DNA of 24,220 nucleotides from DATGFB01 sp032160545. Its GTDB lineage: Bacteria > Actinomycetota > Actinomycetes > Mycobacteriales > Jatrophihabitantaceae. The notes beneath the pieces are model-generated. The model saw only the letters and a program-made list of their open reading frames with translations. It was not told where the DNA came from and ran no database searches. Both the position numbers and the translations under genes were made by a program. Within the stretch, counting starts at the first letter, position 1. Each line of letters starts with the position of its first letter. Below, one piece after another: positions 7,011 through 14,873 of the stretch. The stretch is taken from contig JAVHVN010000161.1 in NCBI GenBank assembly GCA_032160545.1, positions 1 to 24,220 of the forward strand. Reading direction: 5' to 3'.

Positions 7011-7996
7011 TGCGCGCAATCGTCGTCGATCGCGTCGGGCCGGACGCACGTCCGCGCATCGCCGAGGTGCCGGTAGCCACGCCGGGTGCTGGCGAGGTCC
7101 TGGTCCGGGTCGAGTTCGCGAGTATCAATCCCGCGGACTGGAAGTGCCGAAGCGGCTGGATGCTGCCCTTCCCCCAGTTCCGGCCGGATTCGCCGTTCGT
7201 CCTGGGCTTCGACGGCGTGGGGGCCGTGGTGGCCATCGGCACGGATGTGGACGACGTGCGCATCGGCGACCGGGTCTGCGTGCGGGCCAACCAGATGACC
7301 GGGCAGAACGGCACCTTTGCCGAGACGGTCTGTGTCGCGCGGTCCGATACCGCCCCCATTCCCGACGAGCTGCCCGGCGAGCATGCGGCGACGATCCCGG
7401 TCGCGGGCGTGACGGCGTACCAGAGCATCACGAAGTACGCCCGCGTCGCACCCGGGCAACGCGTCCTCGTCAACGGTGCCGCCGGTGGCGTCGGAAGCTA
7501 TGCGGTCCAGCTGGCCGTACACGCCGGCGCTCGGGTGGCCGGGACCTGCGGAGCGGACAACGCCGCATATCTGCGCGAGCTCGGGTGCGAGTACGTCATC
7601 AACTACCGCACGCAGAACATCCGTGACGCGGCTCGGGTGTGGGCAGAGGGCGGCGTTCACGTCCTGCTCGACACGGTCAACGTCGGCGGCGTGCCGAACG
7701 CCGGTGAGTTGCTCCGGCCCGGCGGAGTCGTCGTCGGCGTCGTGACGCTGGGCGCCGACCAGCCGTATCGCGACGAGGAGCTGCGGCCGTACGGGTCCCG
7801 TTTCGTGGCAGCGACGGTGAAGCGGGACGAAGCGCGCGCGGACATGATCACGCTGGCCCGGTTGCTCGCCGACGGCAGCATCCGCCCACCGGCTGTGGAG
7901 GTCATCTCCTTCGACGAGGCGCCGCGGGCTCTCGACCGGATCGGGGCCGGCCATGTGCGCGGCAAGATCGTCGTGGCGATCGGCGGGGCGGGGTAA
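7010..7996 (+). CDS. Medium-chain dehydrogenase/reductase (quinone oxidoreductase-like, zinc-free)
   Basis: 328 residues of the MDR superfamily. The N-terminal GroES-like half contains I-N-P-A-D-W-K and L-G-F-D-G-V-G-A-V (about 39-73); the NADP Rossmann site is N-G-A-A-G-G-V-G-S-Y-A-V-Q (155-167). The Cys/His set that binds catalytic and structural zinc in alcohol dehydrogenases is absent, so a quinone- or enoyl-reductase-type hydride transfer is expected. The V-I-S-F-D-E-A-P-R-A-L...G-H-V-R-G-K-I-V-V C-terminus is typical. GTG at 7010 overlaps the preceding stop; the acyl-CoA dehydrogenase starts 3 bases downstream. It might reduce a double bond or a ketone before or after CoA activation, but the order is inferred. 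Confidence 0.86.
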   Translation: MRAIVVDRVGPDARPRIAEVPVATPGAGEVLVRVEFASINPADWKCRSGWMLPFPQFRPDSPFVLGFDGVGAVVAIGTDVDDVRIGDRVCVRANQMTGQNGTFAETVCVARSDTAPIPDELPGEHAATIPVAGVTAYQSITKYARVAPGQRVLVNGAAGGVGSYAVQLAVHAGARVAGTCGADNAAYLRELGCEYVINYRTQNIRDAARVWAEGGVHVLLDTVNVGGVPNAGELLRPGGVVVGVVTLGADQPYRDEELRPYGSRFVAATVKRDEARADMITLARLLADGSIRPPAVEVISFDEAPRALDRIGAGHVRGKIVVAIGGAG

Positions 7997-7999
7997 CCG

Positions 8000-9178
8000 A
8001 TGGACTTCGAATTCGATGCCGATCAGCGGAGTTGGCTCGCGGAGATCCGCGAGTTTCTCCGGGAGACGGTGACGGACGACCTGCTGATCGAGCGTGCCCG
8101 GTACGGGTCGGAGCAGCCGGGCCCGGCGACGTTCGAGTTCCGGCGCCGCATGGGCGAACGAGGATGGTTCGGCCTGAGCTGGCCGAAGCAGTACGGCGGC
8201 CTCGAGAGGGGGCCGGTGTACCAGCACATCCTGGTCAGCGAGCTCGAGTACTGGCGCGTGCCGACCCTCGATCTCACGGTCACGTCCGTCGCGCCGATGA
8301 TCATGCGGCATGGCACCGAGCGCAACAAGACCGAGTTCCTGCCGCTGATCGCGAGCGGCGAGATGCGGGTCGCGGTCGGGTACTCCGAGCCCGATGCCGG
8401 CACCGACCTCGCGAGCCTGCGCACGAGCGCGCGGCTCGACGGTGACGAGTGGGTCATCAACGGGTCCAAGATCTGGAACAGCCTGGCCCAGACCGCGACA
8501 CACGAATGGCTCTGCGTGCGTACCGACCCGCAGGCGCCGAAGCACAAAGGGATCTCGGTCGTCATCGTGCCGATCGACAGGCCCGGGGTGGACGTCCGGC
8601 CGCTGCTCACCTGGCCGGACCTCACGACGAACGAGACGTTCTTCACCGACGTCCGCGTTCCCGAGACCAACCTGATCGGCGAGGTCAATCGTGGCTGGCA
8701 ATACATCACCGGCGCACTCGATCTCGAACGCGGTGCGCTGACCAACGCCGGCGACCTGCGCCGCGCGGTCGACGAACTCATCGAGGCCGCGAGCTGCGAG
8801 GTGACCGGGGGTCGCCGTCCGATCGACGACGACCACGTCCGCCGCGCCATCGCCCGTCTCGACGCAGACGTGGAGGTTGCGGTGCTGATGGGGCTCGAGG
8901 CGTCCTCGATGCTGACCGACGGCGACATCCCGACGATCACGGTCACCTCGGAGAAGATCTTCACCAGCGAACTGCGGCAGCGCATCGCGGACACGGCGAC
9001 GACCCTGCTAGGCATGGGTGGCGTGCTGTCGCCGGACGACCCGAACGCTCCGGCGGCGGGAGTGTTCCAGAAGCTGTATCGCGCCGCGCCGCTGATGCGA
9101 TTCGGTGCGGGGACGAACGAGGTGCTGCGCGACGTGATCGCCCAGCGCGGCTATGCGATGCCGCGGCGGGACCGATGA
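8000..9178 (+). CDS. Acyl-CoA dehydrogenase subunit A (FadE-like)
   Basis: 392 residues. It introduces an alpha,beta double bond in an acyl-CoA using FAD. It carries the middle-domain motif Y-S-E-P-D-A-G-T-D (128-136) and the N-G-S-K-I-W-N strand (154-160). It lacks the R-x-Q-F-G FAD/dimer motif of the C-terminal domain, and at the medium-chain enzyme's catalytic-Glu site it reads G-A-G-T (369-372), so Ala stands there. The complementary subunit is the next gene, overlapping by ATGA. This division of motifs is what is known for heterotetrameric mycobacterial enzymes such as ChsE1-ChsE2 (FadE28-FadE29). I infer an obligate pair acting on a bulky or branched acyl-CoA. The ATG at 8000 follows the previous stop by 3 bases. 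Confidence 0.9.
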   Translation: MDFEFDADQRSWLAEIREFLRETVTDDLLIERARYGSEQPGPATFEFRRRMGERGWFGLSWPKQYGGLERGPVYQHILVSELEYWRVPTLDLTVTSVAPMIMRHGTERNKTEFLPLIASGEMRVAVGYSEPDAGTDLASLRTSARLDGDEWVINGSKIWNSLAQTATHEWLCVRTDPQAPKHKGISVVIVPIDRPGVDVRPLLTWPDLTTNETFFTDVRVPETNLIGEVNRGWQYITGALDLERGALTNAGDLRRAVDELIEAASCEVTGGRRPIDDDHVRRAIARLDADVEVAVLMGLEASSMLTDGDIPTITVTSEKIFTSELRQRIADTATTLLGMGGVLSPDDPNAPAAGVFQKLYRAAPLMRFGAGTNEVLRDVIAQRGYAMPRRDR

Positions 9179-10296
9179 GGGTCGCGAGCACCTCCGAGCA
9201 GCGCGAGCTGCAGGCGACGCTGCGCAAGCTCTTCACGGACACCTGCGCAACCGACCGGGCCCGCGTCGACCGCGGTCCCGGTGTCGCAACCCGCGCATTG
9301 ACGGCGCTGGCCGGGTCCGGAATGCTCGCCCTGCCGTTCGCGGAGGACCTCGGCGGCGCCGGTGCCCTGGGCTACGAGTCCGGCCTGCTGTTCGAGGAGG
9401 GCGGGCGGGCGCTGTGCCCGTCCGTCGTCTACACGACGCTGCTGGCCGGGCTGGCCGTCTCGGTCTGTGCGCCGGCGGAGCAGGCGACGAAGTGGCTCGC
9501 CGGTGTCATGGCCGGCACGACGACGGCGACGTCGGCCCTGTGGTCGGCCGCCGACGTGCGGGCGGTGCGGCCCACGCTGTCCGCACAGCGCACCGGGGAC
9601 GGCGTGCGCATCGACGGCGAGGTGCGGTTCGTCGAGAATCCCAGGGACGTCGACGTCGTGCTGGTGAGTGCGGCCATCGACGGGGGCGACGAGTGGATCG
9701 TGGCGATGATCCCGCCCGACGCGCCGGGCGTGCGCCACGAGGCGCTGGACGGTCTCGGCCGTGATCCGTTCGGGCACATCGAACTGGCCGACTGCCGGGT
9801 GGCCGCCGGCGGGGTGATCGACGGAGTCTCGGCCGGCGCGCTGTACCGACTCGGCGAGATCGCCGTCGCGCTCCAGTGCATGGAGATGGTCGGCGGCGCG
9901 GCGCGGGTCCTCGATGACACGGTGGCCTACACGAAGCAACGCGAGCAGTTCGGCCGGCCGATCGCGTCCTTCCAGGCCGTGCAGCACATCGTCGCCGACC
10001 TGCGGATCGCGCTTGACGGCGCGCGCCTGTCGGCCTGGCGGGCAGCGTGGCGGGTCGGTCGCGCAGAACCCGCTGCGCGTGAAACGGCGATCGCGAAACT
10101 GCATTGCAGCATGGCCTACAAGACAACGACGCTGCAGTGTCACCAGCTCATGGGTGGCATGGGGTTCCTGCGCGAGAGCGACCTGCACCTGTGGTCCGAA
10201 CGAGCCAAGGTGACCGAGATCCGCAACGGCTCGGCCGACGTCGCCCTGGGCTGGCTCGCCGAGAACCTCGAGAAGAGCGCGAGGCCCGGCGCATGA
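9175..10296 (+). CDS. Acyl-CoA dehydrogenase subunit B (FadE-like)
   Basis: 373 residues, the partner of the gene above. The C-terminal domain is well formed: T-V-A-Y-T-K-Q-R-E-Q-F-G-R-P-I (R-E-Q-F-G-R at 256-261), L-M-G-G-M-G-F-L-R-E and W-S-E-R-A-K. The middle-domain E-P-x-A-G-T-D-type motif is degenerate (T-A-T-S-A-L-W-S-A-A-D, about 117-127), so this subunit alone probably cannot form a full active site. The usual catalytic-Glu segment reads R-N-G-S. The sequence is thus complementary to its neighbour, and a hetero-oligomer is inferred. Its ATG overlaps the upstream TGA by 4 bases, and its own TGA overlaps the ATG of the CoA-transferase. Confidence 0.88.
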   Translation: MRVASTSEQRELQATLRKLFTDTCATDRARVDRGPGVATRALTALAGSGMLALPFAEDLGGAGALGYESGLLFEEGGRALCPSVVYTTLLAGLAVSVCAPAEQATKWLAGVMAGTTTATSALWSAADVRAVRPTLSAQRTGDGVRIDGEVRFVENPRDVDVVLVSAAIDGGDEWIVAMIPPDAPGVRHEALDGLGRDPFGHIELADCRVAAGGVIDGVSAGALYRLGEIAVALQCMEMVGGAARVLDDTVAYTKQREQFGRPIASFQAVQHIVADLRIALDGARLSAWRAAWRVGRAEPAARETAIAKLHCSMAYKTTTLQCHQLMGGMGFLRESDLHLWSERAKVTEIRNGSADVALGWLAENLEKSARPGA

Positions 10297-12731
10297 CCGA
10301 GCCACGGCAGGCGCTGACCGGAATGCGCATCATCGATCTGTCCCGATGGGTCGCCGGCGAGTACGCGACCAAGATGTTCGCCGACTTCGGCGCCGATGTC
10401 GTCAAGGTCGAGCGGCCCGGCGTCGGCAGCCTCACCCGTGGATGGGGACCGTTCCGCGACGACGTCGTCGATCGCGAGGCCAGCGCTCTGTTCCTGCACC
10501 TGAACACCAACAAGCGCTCCATCGTGCTCGATCTGGCCACCACCGCCGGCCGGGAGACGATCCTCGACCTCGTCGCCACCGCCGACGCGGTGATCGAGTC
10601 GTTCCGTCCCGGCCAGCTCGAGCGGTGGGGGCTGGCTCCCGGCGACCTGCTCGCAGTGAATCCGCGGCTCGTGCTCACTCGCATCTCCGCATTCGGTCAG
10701 ACCGGCCCGTATCGCGACTACGAGGCCACGGGCCTCGTGCTGCAGGCGATGGGCGGCCCGATGCATGCGACCGGTGACGTCGAGCGCGAGCCGTTGCGCA
10801 AGCCGGGACTCCTGGAGCAGTACACGATCGGCCGCTCCGCCGCGGAGGCCACGCTGGCCGGGTTGCGCAGTGTCGAGGTGAACAGTCGCGGCTGCGTCGT
10901 CGACGTCTCCGGGCAGGAGGTGTTGCTCTCCAGCGCGGACCGGCGGGCCTCGTACCTGATGGCGGCGTCCTACTCCGGCATCGACGCACCGCGTGGCACC
11001 CGAAGCGCGCACCGTGGGCGCACCACGTTCACCGGACCGTTCCGCGCGAAGGACGGCTACGTGATGGTGTACGTGACCAATCAGGCTTTCTGGAACCGGT
11101 TCGTCGGTCTGGTCGGTGCCGAGGCGCCGGAGTTCCGCGCTCAGTTCCTCGACCGGACCGACGTGGCTGCCGACCGCCATGAGTTCATGGCGTTCGCGGC
11201 GGAGTGGTTCGCGCAACGACCGAAGCAGCAGATCATGGTGGACGGCATGGCGGCGCGCATCCCGCTGACCGCCGTGCTCGAGATCGACGAGCTGCTGGAT
11301 CATCCCCACTTCCGCGCTCGCGCGGCGTTCGCGAGCGTGGAGCATCCGGTTGCCGGGAGGCTCGAGCATCCCGGCCCGCCGTGGCGGATGGCGGGCGGTT
11401 TCGCGCTGCGTAGCCCCGCGCCGCTCCTCGACGAGCACGGCGACACCGTGCGCGCTGAACTCGCGGCACGTCCCCGCGCGGCGAAACCCGCCGCGGCCCC
11501 GCTGACGCGAGCGCTCGTCGCGCCGCTCGAGGGCATCCGTGTCGTCGACCTCACCGTGGTCTGGGCAGGTCCCGGTGCGACCGCCCTGCTCGGCGACCTC
11601 GGCGCGGAAGTGATCCGGATCGAAGCGAACAACCGGATGAGCCGGCAGGTCTCCGCGACGCTGACCAAGCAGGTCGCGGAGACGTTGGGTTACCACGCCG
11701 CGATGTATCCCGACCGCGATCCGGAGCCACGGCCCTACGACCGCAGCGCACTGTTCAACTGGCACGCACGGAACAAGTTGTCCGCGTGCATGAATCTCGA
11801 CTCACCCGAGGGGCGCCGAGCGGCACGCGAACTCATCGCGATGAGTGATGTCTTCGTCGAGAACAACAGCAACGGAACGATGGAGAAGCTCGGTCTCGGC
11901 CATGCCGAGCTGCTCGAGCTCAATCCCCGGCTGATCGTCGCGCGGATGCCGCCGATGGGCATGTCCGGGCCGATGAGCGACTACCTCGGCTACGGGCCGA
12001 ACTTCAACTCCCTGGTCGGCATCGCCGCGATGGACGGCTACGAAGGCGAGACCCCCGACACTGCGGGCGAGAACTACCACATGGACGAAGCGACGCCCGC
12101 CGGTCTCGCGTTCGCCGTCCTCGCCGCCCTGCGTCGCCGCGAGAGCACCGGCGAAGGCGGGCTCATCGAGTTCGCGCAGTCGGAGAACGTCATCCACGAC
12201 ATCGGCGAATACCTGCTCGCCCAGCAGCTGACCGGACGCAATCCGGCCGTCCTGGGCAACTCCGACCCGCACCTGCGCCAGGGCGTGTACCCGGCAGCCG
12301 GCGACGACCGGTGGGTCGCCGTCTCGACGCGTACCGACGCGGAATGGGAACGGCTGTCGGACCTGATCACCGCGGACGGGTGCCACGCAGTCGCGGAGTG
12401 GACCAGGCCAAGGCAGGCGCGGGAGTTGGTCGAGCGCCTGCAGTCGGTGGGCATCCCGGCCGGCGAGGTGCTGAGCGAGAGCCAGGTCTTGGCCGATCCG
12501 CATCTCGCCGCCCGCGAGTGGTTCCAGGAGCGCAGCCATCCCGCCGTGGGCACGCATCGATACCCCGGGCAGCCGTGGCGCGCGGACGGCATCGCACTGC
12601 GCTTCGGCCGGCCGGTGCCCGGCTTCGGGGCGGACAACGAGTACGTCTACAAGACCTTGCTTCGGTATGACGACGACACCTATGACGACCTGGTCCGACG
12701 GGGCCTGGTCACAGGGGAGCAGTTCGCATGA
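10293..12731 (+). CDS. Double-domain class III CoA-transferase (CaiB/BaiF family)
   Basis: 812 residues, about twice the normal 400, made of two tandem CaiB/BaiF units. Unit 1 runs about 8-395 (M-R-I-I-D-L-S-R-W-V-A-G-E-Y...G-A-D-V-V-K-V-E) and unit 2 about 412-785 (I-R-V-V-D-L-T-V-V-W-A-G-P...G-A-E-V-I-R-I-E). The family moves CoA between carboxylates through an aspartyl-CoA intermediate. At that site unit 1 reads L-L-E-Q-Y-T-I-G with Gln176 where Asp is expected, while unit 2 has H-M-D-E-A-T-P-A-G with Asp598 available. I infer one working and one structural unit, mimicking the family dimer in one chain. No acyl-CoA ligase is in the window, so this is the likely route of substrate activation. 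Start and stop both overlap neighbours by 4 bases. Confidence 0.9.
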   Translation: MTEPRQALTGMRIIDLSRWVAGEYATKMFADFGADVVKVERPGVGSLTRGWGPFRDDVVDREASALFLHLNTNKRSIVLDLATTAGRETILDLVATADAVIESFRPGQLERWGLAPGDLLAVNPRLVLTRISAFGQTGPYRDYEATGLVLQAMGGPMHATGDVEREPLRKPGLLEQYTIGRSAAEATLAGLRSVEVNSRGCVVDVSGQEVLLSSADRRASYLMAASYSGIDAPRGTRSAHRGRTTFTGPFRAKDGYVMVYVTNQAFWNRFVGLVGAEAPEFRAQFLDRTDVAADRHEFMAFAAEWFAQRPKQQIMVDGMAARIPLTAVLEIDELLDHPHFRARAAFASVEHPVAGRLEHPGPPWRMAGGFALRSPAPLLDEHGDTVRAELAARPRAAKPAAAPLTRALVAPLEGIRVVDLTVVWAGPGATALLGDLGAEVIRIEANNRMSRQVSATLTKQVAETLGYHAAMYPDRDPEPRPYDRSALFNWHARNKLSACMNLDSPEGRRAARELIAMSDVFVENNSNGTMEKLGLGHAELLELNPRLIVARMPPMGMSGPMSDYLGYGPNFNSLVGIAAMDGYEGETPDTAGENYHMDEATPAGLAFAVLAALRRRESTGEGGLIEFAQSENVIHDIGEYLLAQQLTGRNPAVLGNSDPHLRQGVYPAAGDDRWVAVSTRTDAEWERLSDLITADGCHAVAEWTRPRQARELVERLQSVGIPAGEVLSESQVLADPHLAAREWFQERSHPAVGTHRYPGQPWRADGIALRFGRPVPGFGADNEYVYKTLLRYDDDTYDDLVRRGLVTGEQFA

Positions 12732-13231
12732 CCCACGAATCGCTCATCGACGAGCGGGCCGCTGCTGCGGTCGGCACGGTGATCGCGCAGTCATCCGGCA
12801 CGGTCGTGAGGAAGGAGTTCCAGCGCTGGGCAGCCGCGGTGGGCGAGCGGAACCCGCTGTACTTCGACGACGCGACCGCGCGGGCGAACGGGTATCGCGA
12901 AGCGGTCATGCCGCCGCTGTATCTGGCGCAGGTCACGCTCGGAGTCGTCGATCTCGGCACGCTGCGCCCCGACGGGATACCCGGCGAGGGCGGGACGTCG
13001 GCGCTCGTGCCGCTGCCGAAGTGCCCGCGCTGGATGGCCGGTGGCGAGCAGACCACCTTCTTCGAGCCGGTCTACGGTGGCGACACCATCACCGCGTCTC
13101 GCACCCTCGACGACATCGAGGAGAAGCACGGCAGATCGGGCGCCTTCGTCCTGATCACCTCGACGACGCGATACCTGCGCGGCGAGACGCTGGTCGCCGA
13201 ATCCGTCGTCACGACGATTGCGAGGCCCTGA
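12728..13231 (+). CDS. MaoC-like hydratase subunit, FAS1-like N-terminal dehydratase type
   Basis: 167 residues with a single hot-dog fold of the FAS1-like dehydratase type: V-V-R-K-E-F-Q-R-W-A-A-A-V-G-E-R-N-P-L-Y-F-D at about 27-47, then M-P-P-L-Y and G-G-E-Q-T-T-F-F-E-P-V-Y-G-G-D-T-I. The R-hydratase signature D-x-N-P-x-H reads E40-R-N-P-L-Y45, so both the Asp and the His of the active site are altered. Such subunits pair with a second hot-dog protein, here the next gene, to make one enoyl-CoA hydratase, as in ChsH1-ChsH2. ATGA overlap with the CoA-transferase; the partner begins directly after its stop. Confidence 0.86.
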   Translation: MTHESLIDERAAAAVGTVIAQSSGTVVRKEFQRWAAAVGERNPLYFDDATARANGYREAVMPPLYLAQVTLGVVDLGTLRPDGIPGEGGTSALVPLPKCPRWMAGGEQTTFFEPVYGGDTITASRTLDDIEEKHGRSGAFVLITSTTRYLRGETLVAESVVTTIARP

Positions 13232-13666
13232 GTGCCTGCGTTCTACGAGGACGTCGCCGCCGGCGACGAGATCACGCCGCTCCTGGTCGAGCCGACGACC
13301 ACGCAACTGTTCTTCTTCAGCGCCGCGACGTACAACGGGCACCGGATCCACTACGACCGGGGCTGGGCCGTCGACGTCGAGGGCTATCCCGACGTCCTGG
13401 TCCACGGACCCCTGCAAGCCGCGTTCCTCGCGCGCGCGGTGACCGACTGGGCCGGGCCGGCCGGTCGGCTCGTCACGTTCCGGACGCAGAACCGGGCGAG
13501 CGCATTCCCCGGCGATCAGCTGCGATTCGGCGGTTCGGTCGAACGCACGCGGATCGACGACGGGCGCGGCCTGGTCGAGCTCGTGGTTCGGGGCGAGAAG
13601 GACGACGGCACGCTGCTGATGCCGGGCACGGCCGTGGTCGAACTGCCTCGCCGCGGCGCCCGATGA
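13232..13666 (+). CDS. MaoC-like hydratase subunit, catalytic-type hot-dog
   Basis: 144 residues, GTG start adjoining the previous TGA with no spacer. The hot-dog helix region reads F-F-F-S-A-A-T-Y-N-G-H-R-I-H-Y-D (27-42), followed by V-L-V-H-G-P-L-Q-A-A-F. This is the form seen in HTD2/mesaconyl-CoA hydratase-like proteins: His40 is present, and Asn35 stands where the R-hydratase 2 signature has Asp. With the preceding gene it probably forms a heteromeric enoyl-CoA hydratase that hydrates the acyl-CoA dehydrogenase product to a 3-hydroxyacyl-CoA. Its TGA overlaps the ATG of the thiolase-like gene. Confidence 0.86.
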   Translation: MPAFYEDVAAGDEITPLLVEPTTTQLFFFSAATYNGHRIHYDRGWAVDVEGYPDVLVHGPLQAAFLARAVTDWAGPAGRLVTFRTQNRASAFPGDQLRFGGSVERTRIDDGRGLVELVVRGEKDDGTLLMPGTAVVELPRRGAR

Positions 13667-14868
13667 CGGCGGGGCTCGACGGCGACGCGGCGATCATCGG
13701 CTACGTCGAGCTCGCGCCGCAGCGCAAACCGCAGCGAGCACCACGATTCGTCCTCGAGCAATGGGCGCAACTCGCAGGTGCCGCGGTGTCGGATGCGGGG
13801 ATCCCGGCAGACCGGGTCAACGGCCTCGTCACGACTGCCGTCGCCGAGACGAACCTCTTCGCACCGGCGACGCTGGCCGAGTACCTCGGGCTGGCCGTGA
13901 ACTTCGGCGAGTACGTCGATCTCGGCGGCGCGACCGCCGCGGGGATGATCTGGCGTGCCGCGGCCGCGATCGAGCTAGGTCTGTGTGATGCGGTTCTCGC
14001 CGTGCTGCCCGGCTCGCGCAACGTGCCGCGTTCGGCGCGGCGCCCGCCCGCGGAGGTCGACTACTTCGGTGCGTCGAGCAACCGCTTCGGGTCGCCGCAG
14101 GCGGAGTTCGAGATCCCGTACGGCAATCTCGGGCAGAACGCGCCCTACGCCCAGATCGCGCGCCGCTACGGCGCCGAGTTCGGCTACGACCCGCGCGCCA
14201 CGGCCAAGATCGCGGCAGACCAGCGGACGAACGCCTGCGCGACCCCGGACGCGGTGTTCCACGGCACGCCGATGACGGTTGAGGACGTGCTGGCGAGTCC
14301 GATGGTGGCCGATCCGCTGCGCCTGCTCGAGATCGTCATGCCGTGCCACGGCGGCGCGGGTGTCTTGATCGGAAATCGCGACCTGGCGGCGCGGTCCCGG
14401 CACCGACCAGTGTGGATCAAGGGATTCGGCGAGCGGATCGCGTACAAGACGCCGACCTACGCGCACGATCTGCTCCGGACGCCTATCGCGCCGGCCGCGG
14501 ACTCTGCGTTCGCAATGGCCGGCGTGCAGAGGTCGGACGTCGACGTCTGCTCCGTCTACGACTGTTACACGATCACGGTGCTGATGAGCCTCGAGGATGC
14601 CGGATTCTGCGCGAAGGGAACGGGAATGGAGTTCGTCCGGGAGCACGACCTGACCTACCGGGGCGACTTCCCGCTCAACACGGCGGGCGGTCAGTTGTCC
14701 TTCGGCCAAGCAGGGATGGCCGGCGGCATGCACCATGTGTGCGACGCCGTACGCCAGGTCACCGGACGCGCCGGCGCTGCACAGGTCGCCGAATGCAACA
14801 CGGCGTTCGTCACCGGTAACGGCGGGATCATGAGCGAGCAGGTCGCCCTCGTCCTGCAGGGGGATTGA
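13663..14868 (+). CDS. Ltp2-like thiolase-fold protein (putative retro-aldolase)
   Basis: 401 residues of the lipid-transfer/SCP-x thiolase subfamily. The thiolase nucleophile region reads V-D-L-G-G-A-T-A-A-G-M (85-95), so no Cys is present; the N-x-x-G-G...G-H motif reads N-T-A-G-G-Q-L-S-F-G-Q, with Gln349 replacing His; and the terminal C-x-G-G-G motif reads V-T-G-N-G-G (383-388). True Claisen cleavage is therefore unlikely. Steroid side-chain Ltp2, also thiolase-like without the Cys, works with a DUF35 domain to cleave a 3-hydroxyacyl-CoA by retro-aldol reaction, and a DUF35 gene follows here after 5 bases. An analogous reaction is my inference. The tyrosine-rich stretch S-V-Y-D-C-Y-T-I-T (297-305) is a candidate active-site segment. 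Confidence 0.86.
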   Translation: MTAGLDGDAAIIGYVELAPQRKPQRAPRFVLEQWAQLAGAAVSDAGIPADRVNGLVTTAVAETNLFAPATLAEYLGLAVNFGEYVDLGGATAAGMIWRAAAAIELGLCDAVLAVLPGSRNVPRSARRPPAEVDYFGASSNRFGSPQAEFEIPYGNLGQNAPYAQIARRYGAEFGYDPRATAKIAADQRTNACATPDAVFHGTPMTVEDVLASPMVADPLRLLEIVMPCHGGAGVLIGNRDLAARSRHRPVWIKGFGERIAYKTPTYAHDLLRTPIAPAADSAFAMAGVQRSDVDVCSVYDCYTITVLMSLEDAGFCAKGTGMEFVREHDLTYRGDFPLNTAGGQLSFGQAGMAGGMHHVCDAVRQVTGRAGAAQVAECNTAFVTGNGGIMSEQVALVLQGD

Positions 14869-14873
14869 GGCAC

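Noticed and set aside
6860..8836. Minus-strand open frame of 658 codons.
   Set aside because: Opposite to the SnoaL-like, MDR and acyl-CoA dehydrogenase genes, which have clear family motifs; no ribosome binding site or domain.
10140..11765. Minus-strand open frame of 541 codons.
   Set aside because: Antisense to the CoA-transferase; composition is typical of a shadow frame.
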